The notes beneath the pieces were generated by a model. It was not told the origin of the DNA and did no database searches. It worked only from the letters and a program-made list of their open reading frames with translations. A stretch of DNA of 64,000 nucleotides from Fratercula arctica (lineage: Eukaryota; Chordata; Aves; Charadriiformes; Alcidae): NCBI GenBank assembly GCA_947846985.1, contig CANTUZ010000001.1:183728455-183792454 (forward strand). Reading direction: 5' to 3'. How positions within the stretch are numbered: the first letter of the stretch is position 1; every line of letters begins with the position of its first letter. Position numbers and translations under genes: made by a program. Below, piece after piece: positions 24,071-38,600 of this stretch.

Positions 24071-24170
24071 AGTCAAGAGGTACATCCAGTGCAGAAACCA
24101 TTTGGCACAGTAAGAGAACCAAGGAAGCTTTGCTTGCAGGTATGATCTTCTTTTTCATCATGATTTTAGG
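24071..24170 (-). CDS. NRCAM: NRCAM first coding exon: start codon and signal peptide
   Basis: The exon follows an acceptor reading TTTACTCATTACAG and begins with nine leader bases, then two tandem ATG codons. The first, at 24161-24159, has A at -3 and matches the usual avian start. The exon encodes 30 residues plus one base. A lysine-rich start (MMKKK) precedes a hydrophobic core around LVLLLCQM, then VSA and LDVPLD. Cleavage is likely just after VSA, sending the protein into the secretory pathway. The donor is GACT followed by GTAAGT, in phase 1. The lysine cluster and LCQM core agree with known NrCAM signal peptides. The next exon in the message is either the 18-nt microexon or, if that is skipped, the first Ig1 exon, which keeps the frame. 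Confidence 0.95.
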
Positions 24171-27100
24171 CTGTAATGAGTAAATCACAGTTGAAGAATG
24201 AAGTGCAACTTCATCAGACTAGGTAGCTTGGAATAGTTATGTAGATATAGACAAGAAACCTGGTAAATGAAAATAACAGAATAACAATGTGGATATTACG
24301 TAGAGTTGAATGATCACATCTTAATAATATTATGAAACACCAGCAGTCTACACATTATATCCATGGATAATAGTTACGTGATGTGCTCTAATGAAATCCA
24401 AGCAGAGATCCTGAAGTTCTTAGGACACCTAAATCATAACACTTTCCTAAGGAAGCTAGTGAACCACTCCAATAACTTTGTTGAATGGAAATACAAATGA
24501 CTCTCCTAAAAAGGATAAAGTATCATCCCAGCTAGTTAAAAAACAGTATATACTAAAGATAACAGTCCTCTGAAGTAGATTTTGGAAGTTAAAGCTCTGC
24601 ATGTCCACCTAGTCTCCCTCAAACACCCTGCACGATTCTTGGAAAGAGTTATTTTAGGCATCTACCCCAATGAAAACATGTCTGGCCACAAATTTGCTAA
24701 GGAACCTGTGGGATCTTCCTGTAGCTTTGAGTTAGATATTTTAGCTTCTCCCCGCTTTGGAACTCTTTCTAATAGACAGCTGTAGACTGAATACAAATGA
24801 CTTCATGCATTGCCATGCTTAGGTGCCAGTTTATGTACTGTATAGGAACCTAGGCTCATATTCCTGGATTTCTGTTTTCACCCAAAATAGATAACATCAC
24901 AATACTTTGTCATTTCTAGCCTGAACACCCAAAATTTAATTAACTGGCAGCACGCTATCAAACTCTCTTCTCCTTTCCTTTGTGAACAGGTGGCAGAAAT
25001 GAAACTAAAGGGAAATCTGTTCTTTGAAATGTGCTAGATTTTCCCCCTCAAACAAACGCAAGATCATATTAACCATGGCAGAATGATTCTGCCTCCCTCC
25101 TTATTTTTACTGCATTCAGGACCAAGCCCTAACTTAGAAGAATGTTGAAGGAGTAGAAACTAGCTGCCTGCAAGCCCCATCATCATCACCAGTGACCTAC
25201 AAAGAGCTGTTAAGAATACAGCGTTAGAAATCCAAACGGTGCTTACACAATGCATTCTCAGTAAATGGACATCAGCTGAGAAAGTACTTCCCAGATGCCA
25301 GACTGACCAAAAAGTTCACAGCGATCAGCATTAAATTACCTTGAAAAGAGCACTTCCTCAACTATACCTACCAATGTGAAACACAATGTTATCAAGTCCA
25401 CAAGGAGTTAAAGTTGCAAAGAAGCAGCTGCCTTACAAATGCTTCCTGAAGTTACTTAAACCAGTCTATGCTAAGAATTTCCCTCAGTCTTCAGGTTACA
25501 GAAGAAATGCCTTTGCATAATTATTTATACAAATTGGAACTGCCAAAGCAGACAAGGTGGCAAGCCTAACTCCGAAATACCCAGGCATACAGCAGGGAAG
25601 CATGATAAGTACTCAGACTTTCTCAGAAAAATAAACAGAACTTTACTACATTTTAAATGAGCACCTTAGGCACTGGGGGTTTAGCTGGGGAAGGGGAGAA
25701 ATGTTTCTTCCATCCCACTTTTGGCACATACAGTATCCTATGAGTAAGGGGAAGGAGAAAGGCTTCTCTTGAGAGTGCCTGAGATCACTCCAGCGCATTT
25801 CCTGCCATGAAGTGCTCTCCAGAAGAGCTGATTTTTTTGCATTGACTACAGCTGTCTACTCTTCTCCAGTTAAACTAGGTTCTCACATCCTGCTCTCCCG
25901 ATCTTTACGTCATCTACTCATTACAGCATTACTGCAATTAACAAGGTGCCCTCTCTGTACAATGTGTTTGACCTGGGATTTACAGGACACTCTTTGAAGC
26001 ATTGTGCAAGTGAACCTTGACTTTTATTGTTTCTTCTCCAAGCAAAAGTTCAGTTTTCCTTACGAAACTCCGAGAACCTGATTATCCACTTTACTGTCTT
26101 GTTCTTTCACTGTGTAAAATGAGTATTGCAGTGATTTGAGAGCATTTTAAAATTAAATTGCATTCCCTTTCAACAAGTGCAAATGAATAAGCAAGCAGTG
26201 GTCAATCAGGCATGTGCAATTAAAATGACTGTGAAAGTAATACCCTTGAGAAAACGCCTCACATTGCCTACCTCTGCTACTGCAACGTTCCTGTAGGGTA
26301 CCTACTGAGCCCACTGCTGGGATGTTTGGATACAATATGGGAATTCAACAGGCAGCGAGAACTGTAAAGCTGAGCTTGCACACTGACTTTGTGATTCTTC
26401 AGAGAGGCAATGTGCCCAAATGATTTGTGATAGAACATATTTAACTGAAAATGACTTTAGGTTTGTCAGCACAACTGGGTGCTCTTGTTGAATATATTCA
26501 AGATTAAATCTGACATAATTTAGTATGAATACAACAGCTGCTGAGTAGAACTAAACATTGCTTTGATATAATATTATCTGCTACAAAATAAGGCCAGGCC
26601 TTTAAGTGCAGATCAATGTAATGCTTCAGTTTCAAAACCTGAAATATTTATACAGCAGATTGCCTTTTCCTCCAGATAATTTATTTAAGATCTCTTGTAA
26701 CTCAGACATTTTGTTCTACCCTTTTAATAGAAAAACATACATATTTTGACAGCTTACTCAGGAGTCTGTTCACTGATTTGTACACAGTGAGATTTTCTAT
26801 ACCTACATACCTCTTATGTACATAACAAAATATCACTTGTTATATTTTCTGTGCTTCTTGCTGAGGTGCCGATTGTGAGTAAAAACATGGACTAAAGGTT
26901 GAACATATGGTGTAGCAAACAGGAGTCAAGGTAAATATGAATCCAATAATATTTACCACATCGTATAGTATCAGATTTCAAAGGGAGGACTTTTATGTAT
27001 GACAAAAGAACAAGGATGAAGTGAGAGGCATCCACTTTTTTAATATATATTTTTTTGAAAAGATATTATTAATTCTTACAGATGAGTTACAGAAAGACAC

Positions 27101-27375
27101 AACTGGAAGAAGGAAAGCACCAGTGAGCCTGAGGCAGAATATGTGGCAGCAGCACAAAACATAGTTTGGTGCCAGTGACCTCTTCGCTGTGACTCACGTG
27201 TCTGGATGCTTTTGGCCATAAACAACAAAACCAGACACTTTGAAAACACTGAAGGAGCTAGCAAAAACAGCACGCATATGGAAGGGATCAGTTGGGAGGC
27301 AGAATCCAAGACTCCTTTTCACACTATAAATCAAACGGGACAGGGACCTTCTTCTTAAGAGCTTCAGAGCAAATG

Positions 27376-27660
27376 AATCATAGAATCATTTAGGTTGGAA
27401 AAGACCCTTAAGATCATCAAGTCCAACTGTAAACACTGCCAAGTCCACCACTAAACCATGTCCCTCAGCACCACATCTACACGTCTTTTAAATACCTCCA
27501 AGGATGGTGATTCCACCACTTCCCTGAGCAGTCTGTTCCAACGCTTGACAATCCTTTCGTTGAAAAATTTTTTCCTAATATCCAATCTAAACAGCCCCAG
27601 CACAACTTGAGGCCATTTCCTCTCATCCTATCATGTGCTACTTGGGAAAAGACATCATCA
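27376..27660 (-). mobile_element. CR1 LINE 3' fragment
   Basis: The segment starts AATCATAGAATCATTTAGGT as read on the plus strand, the reverse of a CR1 3' end. It continues through typical CR1 tail sequence such as CCAAGGATGGTGATTCCACC and CCTCTCATCCTATCA. It is 5'-truncated and about 285 bases long, inside the large intron and on the same strand as NRCAM. The right edge is approximate. Confidence 0.9.
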
Positions 27661-30600
27661 CATCATGGTTTACATGCCTTCCCTCTGAAGGAAGTCTCCA
27701 CACTACCTATGCACTGTGCTATTCCCTAAATCACGTCCAGGCATCGTCTGGGAGAATTATGGTTGGCTCAGGTCAAAAACGGCTAGGGAGAGTATTAACA
27801 ATTGAACAGTATACAAGATTGTGGAACACACAGTATGGTATATTTTACTATATTATAGTAGTATAGAGTATTACCAATTCCTAATTGTGATATTAATACA
27901 GACAGACACACTCTCAATGTTTCCAAGTTTAATCAATTAAGGCTCCAGTTGACAAAGGGAAGACACTTTTCCTCTAGCCATCTCCAACAAAAGCACATGG
28001 CATCTTTGATTTCCTTTTAAGTGCAGCTGCAATATTTCTTTAATAGGATGTAAGAGGTGTAAGAGGGTGTATTTACTGAAATTCAGCCTGGTGCGAAGTA
28101 GAAGAATGTATTTTCTAAGTATAATATTGTTCCACAGTTTCAATGCATCGACTGATTATGCATTTCTACTGAATTACATTATTTTAAGACAAAAAGGTCT
28201 CTGTGAATGTGAATTAAAATCAAGGTGAATGTTAGAAATGTGAAAGGGTTATAAAACTGCAAGAAAGAACAACTGGAATATTTCATGCACATTAGGGGAA
28301 AAAAAAGCATTCTCTTATATATAGTCATGATTAAATTAATGGGGAACAAGTTTGACACTGCAAGTGAGAGGAAAATTACTACTGAGCAAAAAACTTCCTC
28401 TGCTTAATTTCTCAGAGCAGAAGACAGATGTAATTAGGAAAAACAAACAGTTTTCAAGGAAATTTTTTCAAAGCAACCTTATCTAGAGCTCCATAGAAAC
28501 AGGAAAAGCAGTTTCAAATTAGGTAAATTGTTTTAATGACTTGTACATTAAAAAGTGCTGGTAATACAGACATTTTATTTTATATTTTTAACAGATAAAA
28601 AGCACAAAATGCTTGCTTTTGAGGACAACTGCAATACCCTTATCACTTAATGACAGATCTTTACAGGGCTTACATATTTTATACAACTGTGCTAACTATG
28701 CAAACATCAACAAGATGACTTAAAATATTTTTTAATAACTGGTTTCAAATTTCACACTTCTTTTTTAGCCATTGGTCTATTTGCAGGTAGGTGGTCTCAA
28801 TCTACTTACCACAGGACACGTAGCTCTGGGGTAGCTGAACACAGATGTACATAAAAAGCAATTATTTTTAAAACTTTCCAAAATACACCAAATTAGAGCG
28901 ATTTCTAATCCTCTAGAAATTTGGAAAACACTACACTGTTTTCTTCCAAATTATTAATTTGTCACAGTTCACTATAGATACAACATTTAAAATCATCAGG
29001 AAATACTAAATAGTCTTCTCTGACCTTCTGCTTATGAAGCTTAAGCCTGTTGCTTTGGTTTTGGCTATATGCGCTACATACGTGCTATGGGGATTATCCA
29101 TGTAGAGAAGACTGAATCAAGAACAAACCATGCAGACAGAACTCCTGAATTCAACAAAGAACTCCTCAGCACTCCTCAGGTTTTATGTACTTTAGCCATT
29201 TTTAAGCTTTTTTGACGAAGGCAGATGGCGAAGCTGTTTGCCGCGCTGTAAGCAATTCTATATACAGCATAAAATCATCAGCCTGGTCACGGTCCTGGAC
29301 TCCCCCTACACAAAGCATTACTCTTTTGGCTCCAACACAGTACTTCAGCACTCACACTGGTCTCCTCCCTTCCCACCATTCAGACACAATTTCCAGTCTC
29401 TCTGCTCTCATCCTCTATTTTCCAAGCACGGTCTGCTAGCTTGCTTCTTCCTAAACAGATTATTTGCATCTTTCCATATTAAAAAAAATAAAAATTTGGC
29501 TCGCTCAGTCATCTCAACCTTTTTTAATGATTGCCTTGTCTCAAGGGTTATTGCTGTCCCGCCAATCTTCAGAGCACCCGTTAATTTCAAAGTGTAAAAT
29601 TACAGCTAATAAAGTCAGCAAAGAAAACATTAAATATCATTGGCCTTTACATTGCTCCACACAAGAACACTATGAGAAAAAAACTTAGTCCTTGAAGCTT
29701 CTTTATTGACAATCCTATATTAAGACCTGCTAGCTGGTTTGTTATTCATTCACGTCTGGTCTGTTTCATTATATAGTTCCATTTACATTGTTATTAATTG
29801 GTTTCACATGGTAGCAAGTGAAATGCTTTTCAAAGTCTACTACATCAACAGCATTATATTATCAATCTTGTCATTTTATCAAATATTACAAGATTAAAAT
29901 CAGGTTTTTGTCAATCATTTTTGTTTTACAAGCCCTACTTTCCATAAAACTATGTTGAGTAGAATTAATTTTACTCATGGCCTTTAATTCCCTATCAGCT
30001 GAATCCCCAATCAGCTTTTTCCATATGTTCACTGTGATTTATATCAGGCTATATTTACCCTGCTCAATCTGCTTGTCTACTGTGAATCTGGGCAGAACAC
30101 CAGCTTTCTTCCAGTCTTAAGGAATGCATTAAAAATGAAAACTTGCGAACCAGAAATGTCCCCCACCGGCTCCTCTAGAACTCACAGGTAGACCCATTGC
30201 ATCTAGACCTGCTGGCTAAAAATATGTATCTTCAACACGTACTATTTAATATTTATTAATGGTTACTATGACTAAAAAAGCTCTCCATCCTAACATGATG
30301 CAACATACCTTTTCTTCCAATTCATCACGTTACTTGCAATAATAAACCAACAGCAAGAGAAGAAAATGACCGTGAAGTAGCTCACAAAACAGTGCTAATC
30401 CTGTTTCTGTTCTTAAGACTTGGTCCTATAAAAATAAACCAAATATTTCTCTGCTTGTCTCCTCCATGGCAATGGCCAACACATCTGCCATGAGAACAGA
30501 AGCTCCTTCACACAAGTATCAGTACTGACTGCGCATCTGCACAGCCCCAGCACAATGAGAGTCAATTGCGTCCAGTGTAACTTCAGTATCAACTACTGAA

Positions 30601-32585
30601 AAAACAGCATCATTATCCACCCATTTTGCATCGCTGCTGAACTGCACTTGTATCGAGTCATCTGACACCCACCCAGCTGATGCAGCCTTGCACAAGGTTG
30701 ACTCCTCCAGCCCAGACAGGACGGAGCAGGGTCCTACAAAGGCATGAATGCTCAGGGTCTACCTAAGCACAGTCAACACCAGATCAGTCCTTTAACAGTG
30801 TTTTATTAGGACAAGTGGGGGTATAAATGAAGATGTGCCTGTTTGGGTAATTCTGTAAGACACCCTCCCTCCAGCAGACACTCACCCATTGAATAGAAGA
30901 CAGGAGGAAACTCATGGGTTCCAGGTTAGCTTTGATCTTTTCCACATTGATAAGGCACAGGCAATCTGGATCTTGTCTTGTTTACTTGTTTCTGGGGTTT
31001 TGTGAGTTCTTAAAAAAAAAATTTCTTACCAAATATTTTTCCCTTTTTCTCTTGTGAGTCTTTAGTGTTGTTCTTTCCTGAACACTATAAAATTTTATAG
31101 CTGCTAAATGCAGCTCATTGGTAAATCACTATGAGCACTAGGAGACAGCTAAAAAAGCAAGGATATAGGTCCTTAACAATTCCACTCAGTAAAGTCTTAT
31201 TTCAACTGTCTGCTCTAGAAGTACAAGTGCCACATCCTAGGAGCACACAAAAATGCAGGATAAAAAAGCCAACTAAGCACAGAGTTCAAATGTCGAATTA
31301 AGGGCTGCAGGTAAGCCTGTAAACTCGGTCATGATCCACCGACTTGAATCTTCTCTTGAGAGCAGCCACTTAGAGTTGATTTTTAAAAGACTGGAGCAGG
31401 GCTGATCTGTCCTTTTACAGTTGTCTTACATATTCCCTGAGGACCTATACTGGATTTGGCCCTTCTGAGTATTTAAACAGAGGAGCACTTTCTAGATCCT
31501 GCTCAGATTAAGTTGTAAGCTGCTTTGGCTGGGACAATTACGCACATGGCACAGCAAAGCTGTGGATAGCCCTCAAACAGGGAGGTAAGCCTCGTAAGTC
31601 TGGCAAGTATTAGACACTTCCAGAGTCAAATCATCAGCTGAACAGCATTTTTGGATTGCAAATTTAAACTCAAGATGTCTCAGTCTTGCTTGGGTGCTTT
31701 CTGGTGTCCTAAATTCCCGACTGGATTCAGTCTTTTTCACCTTTTTTACCTCCTCACTTACAACAGAAGATGGAATGTAGCATAAAAACAATGGTTTAGC
31801 GCCATTTATTTCAGTAGTCCTTTAGCGTCATTATAGCCTGAGCGCATATGCTTCATCTCTTATGCATGTGTGCATACTTTGCTATCTTTCAAAGACTTGG
31901 TTGAAATACTCAAATTGAGTACAACTTTGCAAATCGGCTGAAGACTATGGCTTTACACAGGAGGGAATAAAAACATAACTTGATAGGTTTTGATAGATAT
32001 AGCTTGGCTTGAAGCGCAACACGAAATATGGTGATCAAGGAGAGGAAAGAATTCAGCTTGACTATTAAATTTCTCAGTGAGTTAGACATCATTCAGAATG
32101 AGCGAGAGAAAAGAAATTAAGAAAACACATTTTTACAGCACCTGATGCTAAAAACAGGTACCCACATGACCGATAGCTCTTCAGGCTATTCTTTGATATT
32201 TTTAGAAGCATGCAAATGATCTAGTTACTCATTAAGTCCACTTTGAGAAGATCTAATTCAGACTGAACTTCAACAAGACAAAGCTTTTCAAGCAGCCCAT
32301 CTCTTTCCCTCTGAAAGGTTTTCCAATAGAGAAAAAAAGTACTTATGAGAAAAATATCTATGACTCATCAGACTGCTATTACAGCCATACTGTACTGCGC
32401 AAACAGAACCAGAAGGAAAGATGTAGAGTGGGCAGAAAGAAAATGCACCATCATCTTGAGTGAAGACTCCCTATTCAATGACTACAGTTAGTTCCTTGTA
32501 AACATGCAATAAGGATGCTCAGCTGAAATGCTCCGTGAAATGTTAATTTCTTTACCCAGGAGATATGATGAAAGGGATTTTTTTT

Positions 32586-32602
32586 CTTTTTTTTTTTTTT
32601 TT
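32586..32602. repeat. T homopolymer tract
   Basis: A run of about 17 T, with further T-rich sequence on both sides (32579-32622). It is low-complexity intron sequence. Confidence 0.8.
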
Positions 32603-35600
32603 CCTTAGTTTTATTTTTTTTTAACCCACCAGAATTCAGAGCAAGGGCTTCAGAGAGCTTGCATAAGAGAAGGAAATACATTCTGTATTACTCTGGTTAA
32701 TTTCCTTCTTTATATCCCTACAGCTAACCCCAAAAGCACTATCTGTCCAGAAGTATTCCTGCAATCCTGGAGATATTGTGAAAAGCATACTGTGCAGAAG
32801 AGCAGAATCTGATTCAAAGACAGGGAAACTCCTCCCTTTGGGAAGTAGAGCAGAAACCACTAATATTAGCATGAAATGCCAGAATAGTTATGCTAGGGAG
32901 GAGGTCACACAGAATAGGGACAGTGCCAGAAACTGAGGACTAAGGCATTCTGTCAGATATAAAACCCTAACAAGTACATGAACAAAGGAGGGTAAACAGT
33001 GCTGAGGGAACAAACTGTACAAACTCCAGCTAGCTGCCCTGGGTAGATTTCTTTTGGAGATGGGGGTTGGGGACTAGCCACCTATGTGTAACATTTATTT
33101 AACAGGCAAAGGTTAGCATGGTTGCTGTTTTAATTTTAATTAATTCTGTTGAAGCAGTTAGAATTACATCTGTTAGCTTGGAATCTCTACCCACTATCAA
33201 CAACTGAAGTGAAGCAGGAGCTCGGATACAAACACTTCCGCACTTTAGAACTATCCCTGCCTTTCTCTGTATAAGTGCTGATAATGTTCACGATGATTAT
33301 AGCTGTGCAAATTGGGTCTGTTCCTGCATTAAGTAACACGAATTCATGCTGCTGCTGCTCCTAGCAGAATGATGTGAGACTTAAGCATAAGAACCAACTC
33401 CTTAAAATTTGTTTGCAGATCTCACCAGTGTTGTGCTACATTTCATAAACAGGTCACCATGCTCAGCTGTGCTACGGAGGATCATACGCGCAGGGATGAC
33501 TAGCGCCCTAACGGTGGTCAGGAAGAACTTGACAATTTTAAGATTTTTCTGACTCTATCACTTCTCTAATGAGCATCTCTTGTTCCCCCTCACTCTCAAA
33601 TAATTCATAAGAACATGCAAAATGCTTCGTCACCTTCATAAAACCTGCCTGCTGCAGCTGGCCACCTCTACAGATAAAATAAAGCACGGAAGGTTGGCAT
33701 CCAAGTTCCCTTTCTTTCCGTCTGCATGTGCTCTTTTTTTTTAACATTAACTTGTAGAGCTTCCAATCCCCTGAATATATAGACTCCTGTGGACATTGTG
33801 GAAGCATTAAGTGGGAGTACACCAGAGGGCAAAGCCTGACAGGACGTGCTCTGCGCCTGTGCAACGCCGCGCACAACGGTGAACAGTGACACAACCTCAT
33901 TGCCTGTCGTGGTCATTAAGAGCTGATTTACTCGGTCGGCACTTGAGAAAGCAAAGGAGACCTGGTGTGGGCCTCTCACCACCACAACACCGGTAAACTC
34001 TGCCAAGGTTTCTCCCCCTGTCAGCGGTCTGGATGGGCTATCTTCTGCCTCAAAATATCAACAATAATGTCAGTCCTCCATTAGGTGGCAGATGGACCCA
34101 GAGAGAGGATGGGGCAGGAGCTTCCCTGAGGTGGGCAGAGAAGACGGTGAAGGTGCGGGGCTGCTGGAGCAAAACACCGCGATGGGAATGAGAAGATACC
34201 AGATACAGAGTACCTTTTACGTTTTGTTAGATGGAGGGGAAAGGGAAGAAGGAAAGAAACTGTGCACATATTTAAAAGCATGAAGGTTGGAATTACACGT
34301 TAAAATTTTATATATATAAAGTCAGATGTAAAGAAATTGAAAGTATTCAACATAATATTAACATGAAACCAGAAAAAAATAATTTTCCAGCAGCGTTGAA
34401 AGCCACAATCTGGAAGAGGATGGGGAAAAAAAGCAGAAAAACAGAACCTGTAACAGCCTAAGTGGTTTGCACATGAATATTTGCTACAGCTCTGCCCCCT
34501 CCTACAGTGAATTCCCAGTGATGGATTATTTCAACACAGATTTCACCTTTAAACGAGGGCTACAAGAGCATTTCAGATATTTCACAGGAAAAAAACAAGG
34601 GAAAGGTGAACAATGTTGCAGTAATTAGGGAATCTTTAAAAGCACTGAGGCCCAAAGACTTCAGGCCCATTGTGGATCCACTGCAGATAAACCATAAGGC
34701 AAACTGCAGCAAGGCCGAAGCATCGTGACAGATTAGAGCACAGACCCCTGTGACTGTCACCACCCCGACCTCTCACTCTGAAGCACAAATCATGGGTATC
34801 CTCCTCCTCCTCTTGCTTTAGTCAATTCTATTGCCAGCCGGACATAAAAAATGAGCATTTTTAGTTCAGAGCAAGAAAAGCCTCTTGGATGAAACCGCCA
34901 GAAGCAAAGATGACACTTTGGATGAACGGGCATTTCACCTGTTATTACTTCCCCTTGGTGTCCACTGTTATCCACTACAACCACATTCATTCCATTTATT
35001 ACTATATTTCGCTTCTTGTTTTAAACAAACTATGCGATTTTAGCCAGTTTCACAGCCATTGACTGTTAAACCTCACCTGCCTAAATACACAAATAGATAC
35101 TTTAGTGGGACAACTTCAAATAACAGATATGGTGTGGTAAAATTCATATTTTTTTAGAATTAATCCCTCATTTTGCTGGTGTTATTCAACCAAATCTGCC
35201 GCTGGCTTCATCTGAACTTGGCTTGATTAAAACCCTTAAGATTTGTTCTGTAATCTTTATTGCAGCTGATTCTGTTAAATCTCTGTTCCCCAGCCATTTC
35301 CTTGTATCTGCATTATCAAAAACCAAAAAAAAAGGCAATTCAAAAATATAAATGAAGGGCTTATTTTTATGCATTTCACGTTTATGTAAATGTGGAAAAA
35401 ATCTCTGCTATTATGATGTTAAAGGATTAATATGGCTTTTTAATTGAATGTATTTTTTCTTTTAATGTATCAAAAATAAAACCCTGCAGCTTAATTCTCA
35501 CAATAAATCTTGCACTTCTAATAGAGTTTTAAAACACCATTATCAAACTGAAACCTTCTAAATGAGATGTGCTAACCTACATTCCCATGCTGTTGCCCTT

Positions 35601-38600
35601 GCATTTGAAATATATTTTATACGTTAAGAATATTTTCAATTTTCCTTTTAAAAGAATCAGAGAAGTCACTTAACACCACTAAAATAACATAATATTAGGT
35701 GCAATTTAAGAAAGCGGCAATAGGACAAAGCCAATAACTAGAGCCTGAGTGAGCTTTTCTATACAAATCATTAATTCAAACCTTTAGGGCAAACGAAGCT
35801 CATTTATTCATCAAGAAGTTAATCCAGTTTGTTCCCTAACTGGGAAGTAGCTTTCCCTGCCTTTTTTTTGTATGTGTACGCTATTCATTAATGAAACAAA
35901 AAAATCTTACCCAGGACTTCATATCTCTTATGTAAGTAAACATTACACTTTGATGTAAAAATTTACATTGTTCACAGCTTCATTTGAATTTCACATTCAC
36001 ATTACCACCAAGGAGATAAAAGAAATTTCTTTCATACTGCCATGTTTACTACTGTTTTCTTTGGCTTGTTACAACTAATTTATCCTTTAAATCAAGATCT
36101 CAAATGCAAACAGCACACATTGTAGGAATAGTAATTTTTTTTACTATTTAAATTAAGCTCAGTGCAGTTCTGCACAAATGGATGAGGAAAAACTTTTTTC
36201 CATTCAATGTATTCTTTCAAATGGCCTGTTTTCTCATTATATGGATACTGTTCTAAGCACATGATATCCTCCCACAAAATTAATAATAAATACTGAATTA
36301 AAGAAAGATTCTCTAAAGTAAAGGAAAAAAATAGCATTGTAAGAGGAAAACATATTACAAAATTTTAAAATAACTACCAAAAAACTTTTTGAAATTCTGC
36401 TGGTAGTACTACAAAAGCACTTTACTACATAACTTGTAATCCAGATTGTATGTTGGTACTAGCAGACTGATAAGCATATTATTTTATCCACATTAGAGAA
36501 TGACTACATTTAATCATTCAAAAATTAAAATAGCTTATTAACATATATACATATATAATATTTGTATCACACAATGAGGCATCCAAAGAAACATCTACTT
36601 TTTATGACAGGACATCTAGGCACAGAAACAAGGCAGCATGATTTCACCCCACAACTGAACTCTTATTTCATGCAAAGACACTGTTTTATAATTATGCATC
36701 CATTTTCTTTCCAAACAACCATTTTTTCCCTAAGTCAAGTTATTTGGTAAATTTTTAGGCATGCACAAAAAAATGAAAAGTGAATTTCTCTCCAATAATA
36801 TGGGTACACTCAACAGTTATTTCTCGCAGCACAATTATTAGGAATTATTTCAGTAAATTCTGCCAGCTCTAATTTTTGCATAGTTGTAACTTCTAATGCG
36901 TATTTTTCATGCAAATGCAGTACAAAATATGAACATTTCAGAAGGAAAAACTTCAAGAAACTATAAAACGGAAGGCAAGACATTTAAAAACTGAAAATAA
37001 ATAATATTCCTAATTAGCTTTGATTACTTCAAACACTTGGCTATGCTTTATAGTTTTTTATAAATTATCTTACTCTTTGAGGCAATTTTCAGTCAATCCA
37101 GTCACAGTTAGAAGAACAGTGTATCAAGGCAGCTTGTCAGTCAGACCCCTCTCCTTTGCGCATCTTGAAATATTGATCCTTCAAAGAAAATACAAAGGAC
37201 TGCTCACTCGACTCTCAAGCAACACCTGCAGGTGATGCAGCCTTATTAGCATAATACTGTTCTGGATTTCAACATGTAAAGAATGCAAAATTGCTATAAA
37301 TCAACATTAAAGGCTAAAATCATTTTCTCAGCCATGCTAATTTGAATTGAGAGAGATGCTGTTGTCCAAGGATTTTTAATTTTACATTAAATTGCCTTAC
37401 TGCTTATACACCAGAGAAACCATAATATAACTAAGACAGAAAGTACTCTTTAATCTTTAATATAAAATTAAATTTTGCTGGTTTTTCAATTTATCCAGAG
37501 ACTTAGTACCACTTAAAACTGTGCTTTGTTGTATTCATTTTAATCAAATGTTATTTTAATTGGGTCTGTAAGGACATGTAGAGACTACTGCACCATTGGG
37601 AAGAAACTAATTTTTGATCTCCTGTTCTTACATCTCTGAAACCAGCCTGGTTTTCAGTCTCACCTTTAACTTCCCTTCAGGCATTATTCCCTAGGGTTCC
37701 ACAGCTTCAATTCCCAATTCAGATTTGCTCAGAAGAATAATGTATCTCAGAGCAGTACTGCTGGAAAGCAACGCTTGTGGAAATGGGGGGATGCTTTACC
37801 AAATTTTCCATATGGTCTATGGGAAGAAGTCGAAGCCTAAAGTAGGGCTTCCCGGGAAATGATTCACCGGGCATATGGATGGAGCGAAAGGAAAAGGCAA
37901 CTCTACCTAGCACGTAGCTTTATGATGTTTATGAGGGTTGCCACTGTGTGTGCACACTACAAATGTAGAGTGCCTCGTTACAAAAAGGAGCAAGAAATCA
38001 AGGCAGGGCCTTAGACGACCAGTTGTGAATGTACTACATCCACCCTGATGTCTCCTAAGCACCCTTCCCTCTCTAAGACAGACAGATGCTGCCTTTTCTT
38101 CCATCCTAGAAGCTATAAGCTAGCTGGCAACCACCAGACTGGTGGAAGAGCTGTTCTCCATCCTGCTGAGAGAGTAGCTATCTGTGAAGGAGGGTGACAG
38201 GGAAATAAAGTCCACCAACGAAAAAAACCTCAGTCAGATTCAATGAGAACAATCCACCTCATACTGAAATAGAGGCTTTGAGATATGGCTTTTCTTACTG
38301 TCAGAACAATAAAATACTAAATTAATAATACCCTTTCACAGGGGGGAGTTACGATAGCTGACAGTGGCTGATAATACCAGCCTGCAAAATTAGGGCAGCA
38401 CTCTCCCAGCTCTGATCCTTCCTTCCTTAGCAGGAACTCGACTCAAGCTGTTTCACTGCAAAGATTTGCTAAATAGTTCACCATTTTCTAAGCTAAAACT
38501 ACAAACTAAATTCATAAATATATCCCACAATTAAGTTAGGTTCAATTTGTGCAGACAACTTTTAAACTGAAACTAATCGCTTCACTCCCTGTCAGAGTAA

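Noticed and set aside
33538..34006. Overlapping 120- and 112-codon minus-strand frames in the GC-richer block
   Set aside because: Two different frames over the same DNA, no known motif, no splice support. The open length is explained by lower AT content.
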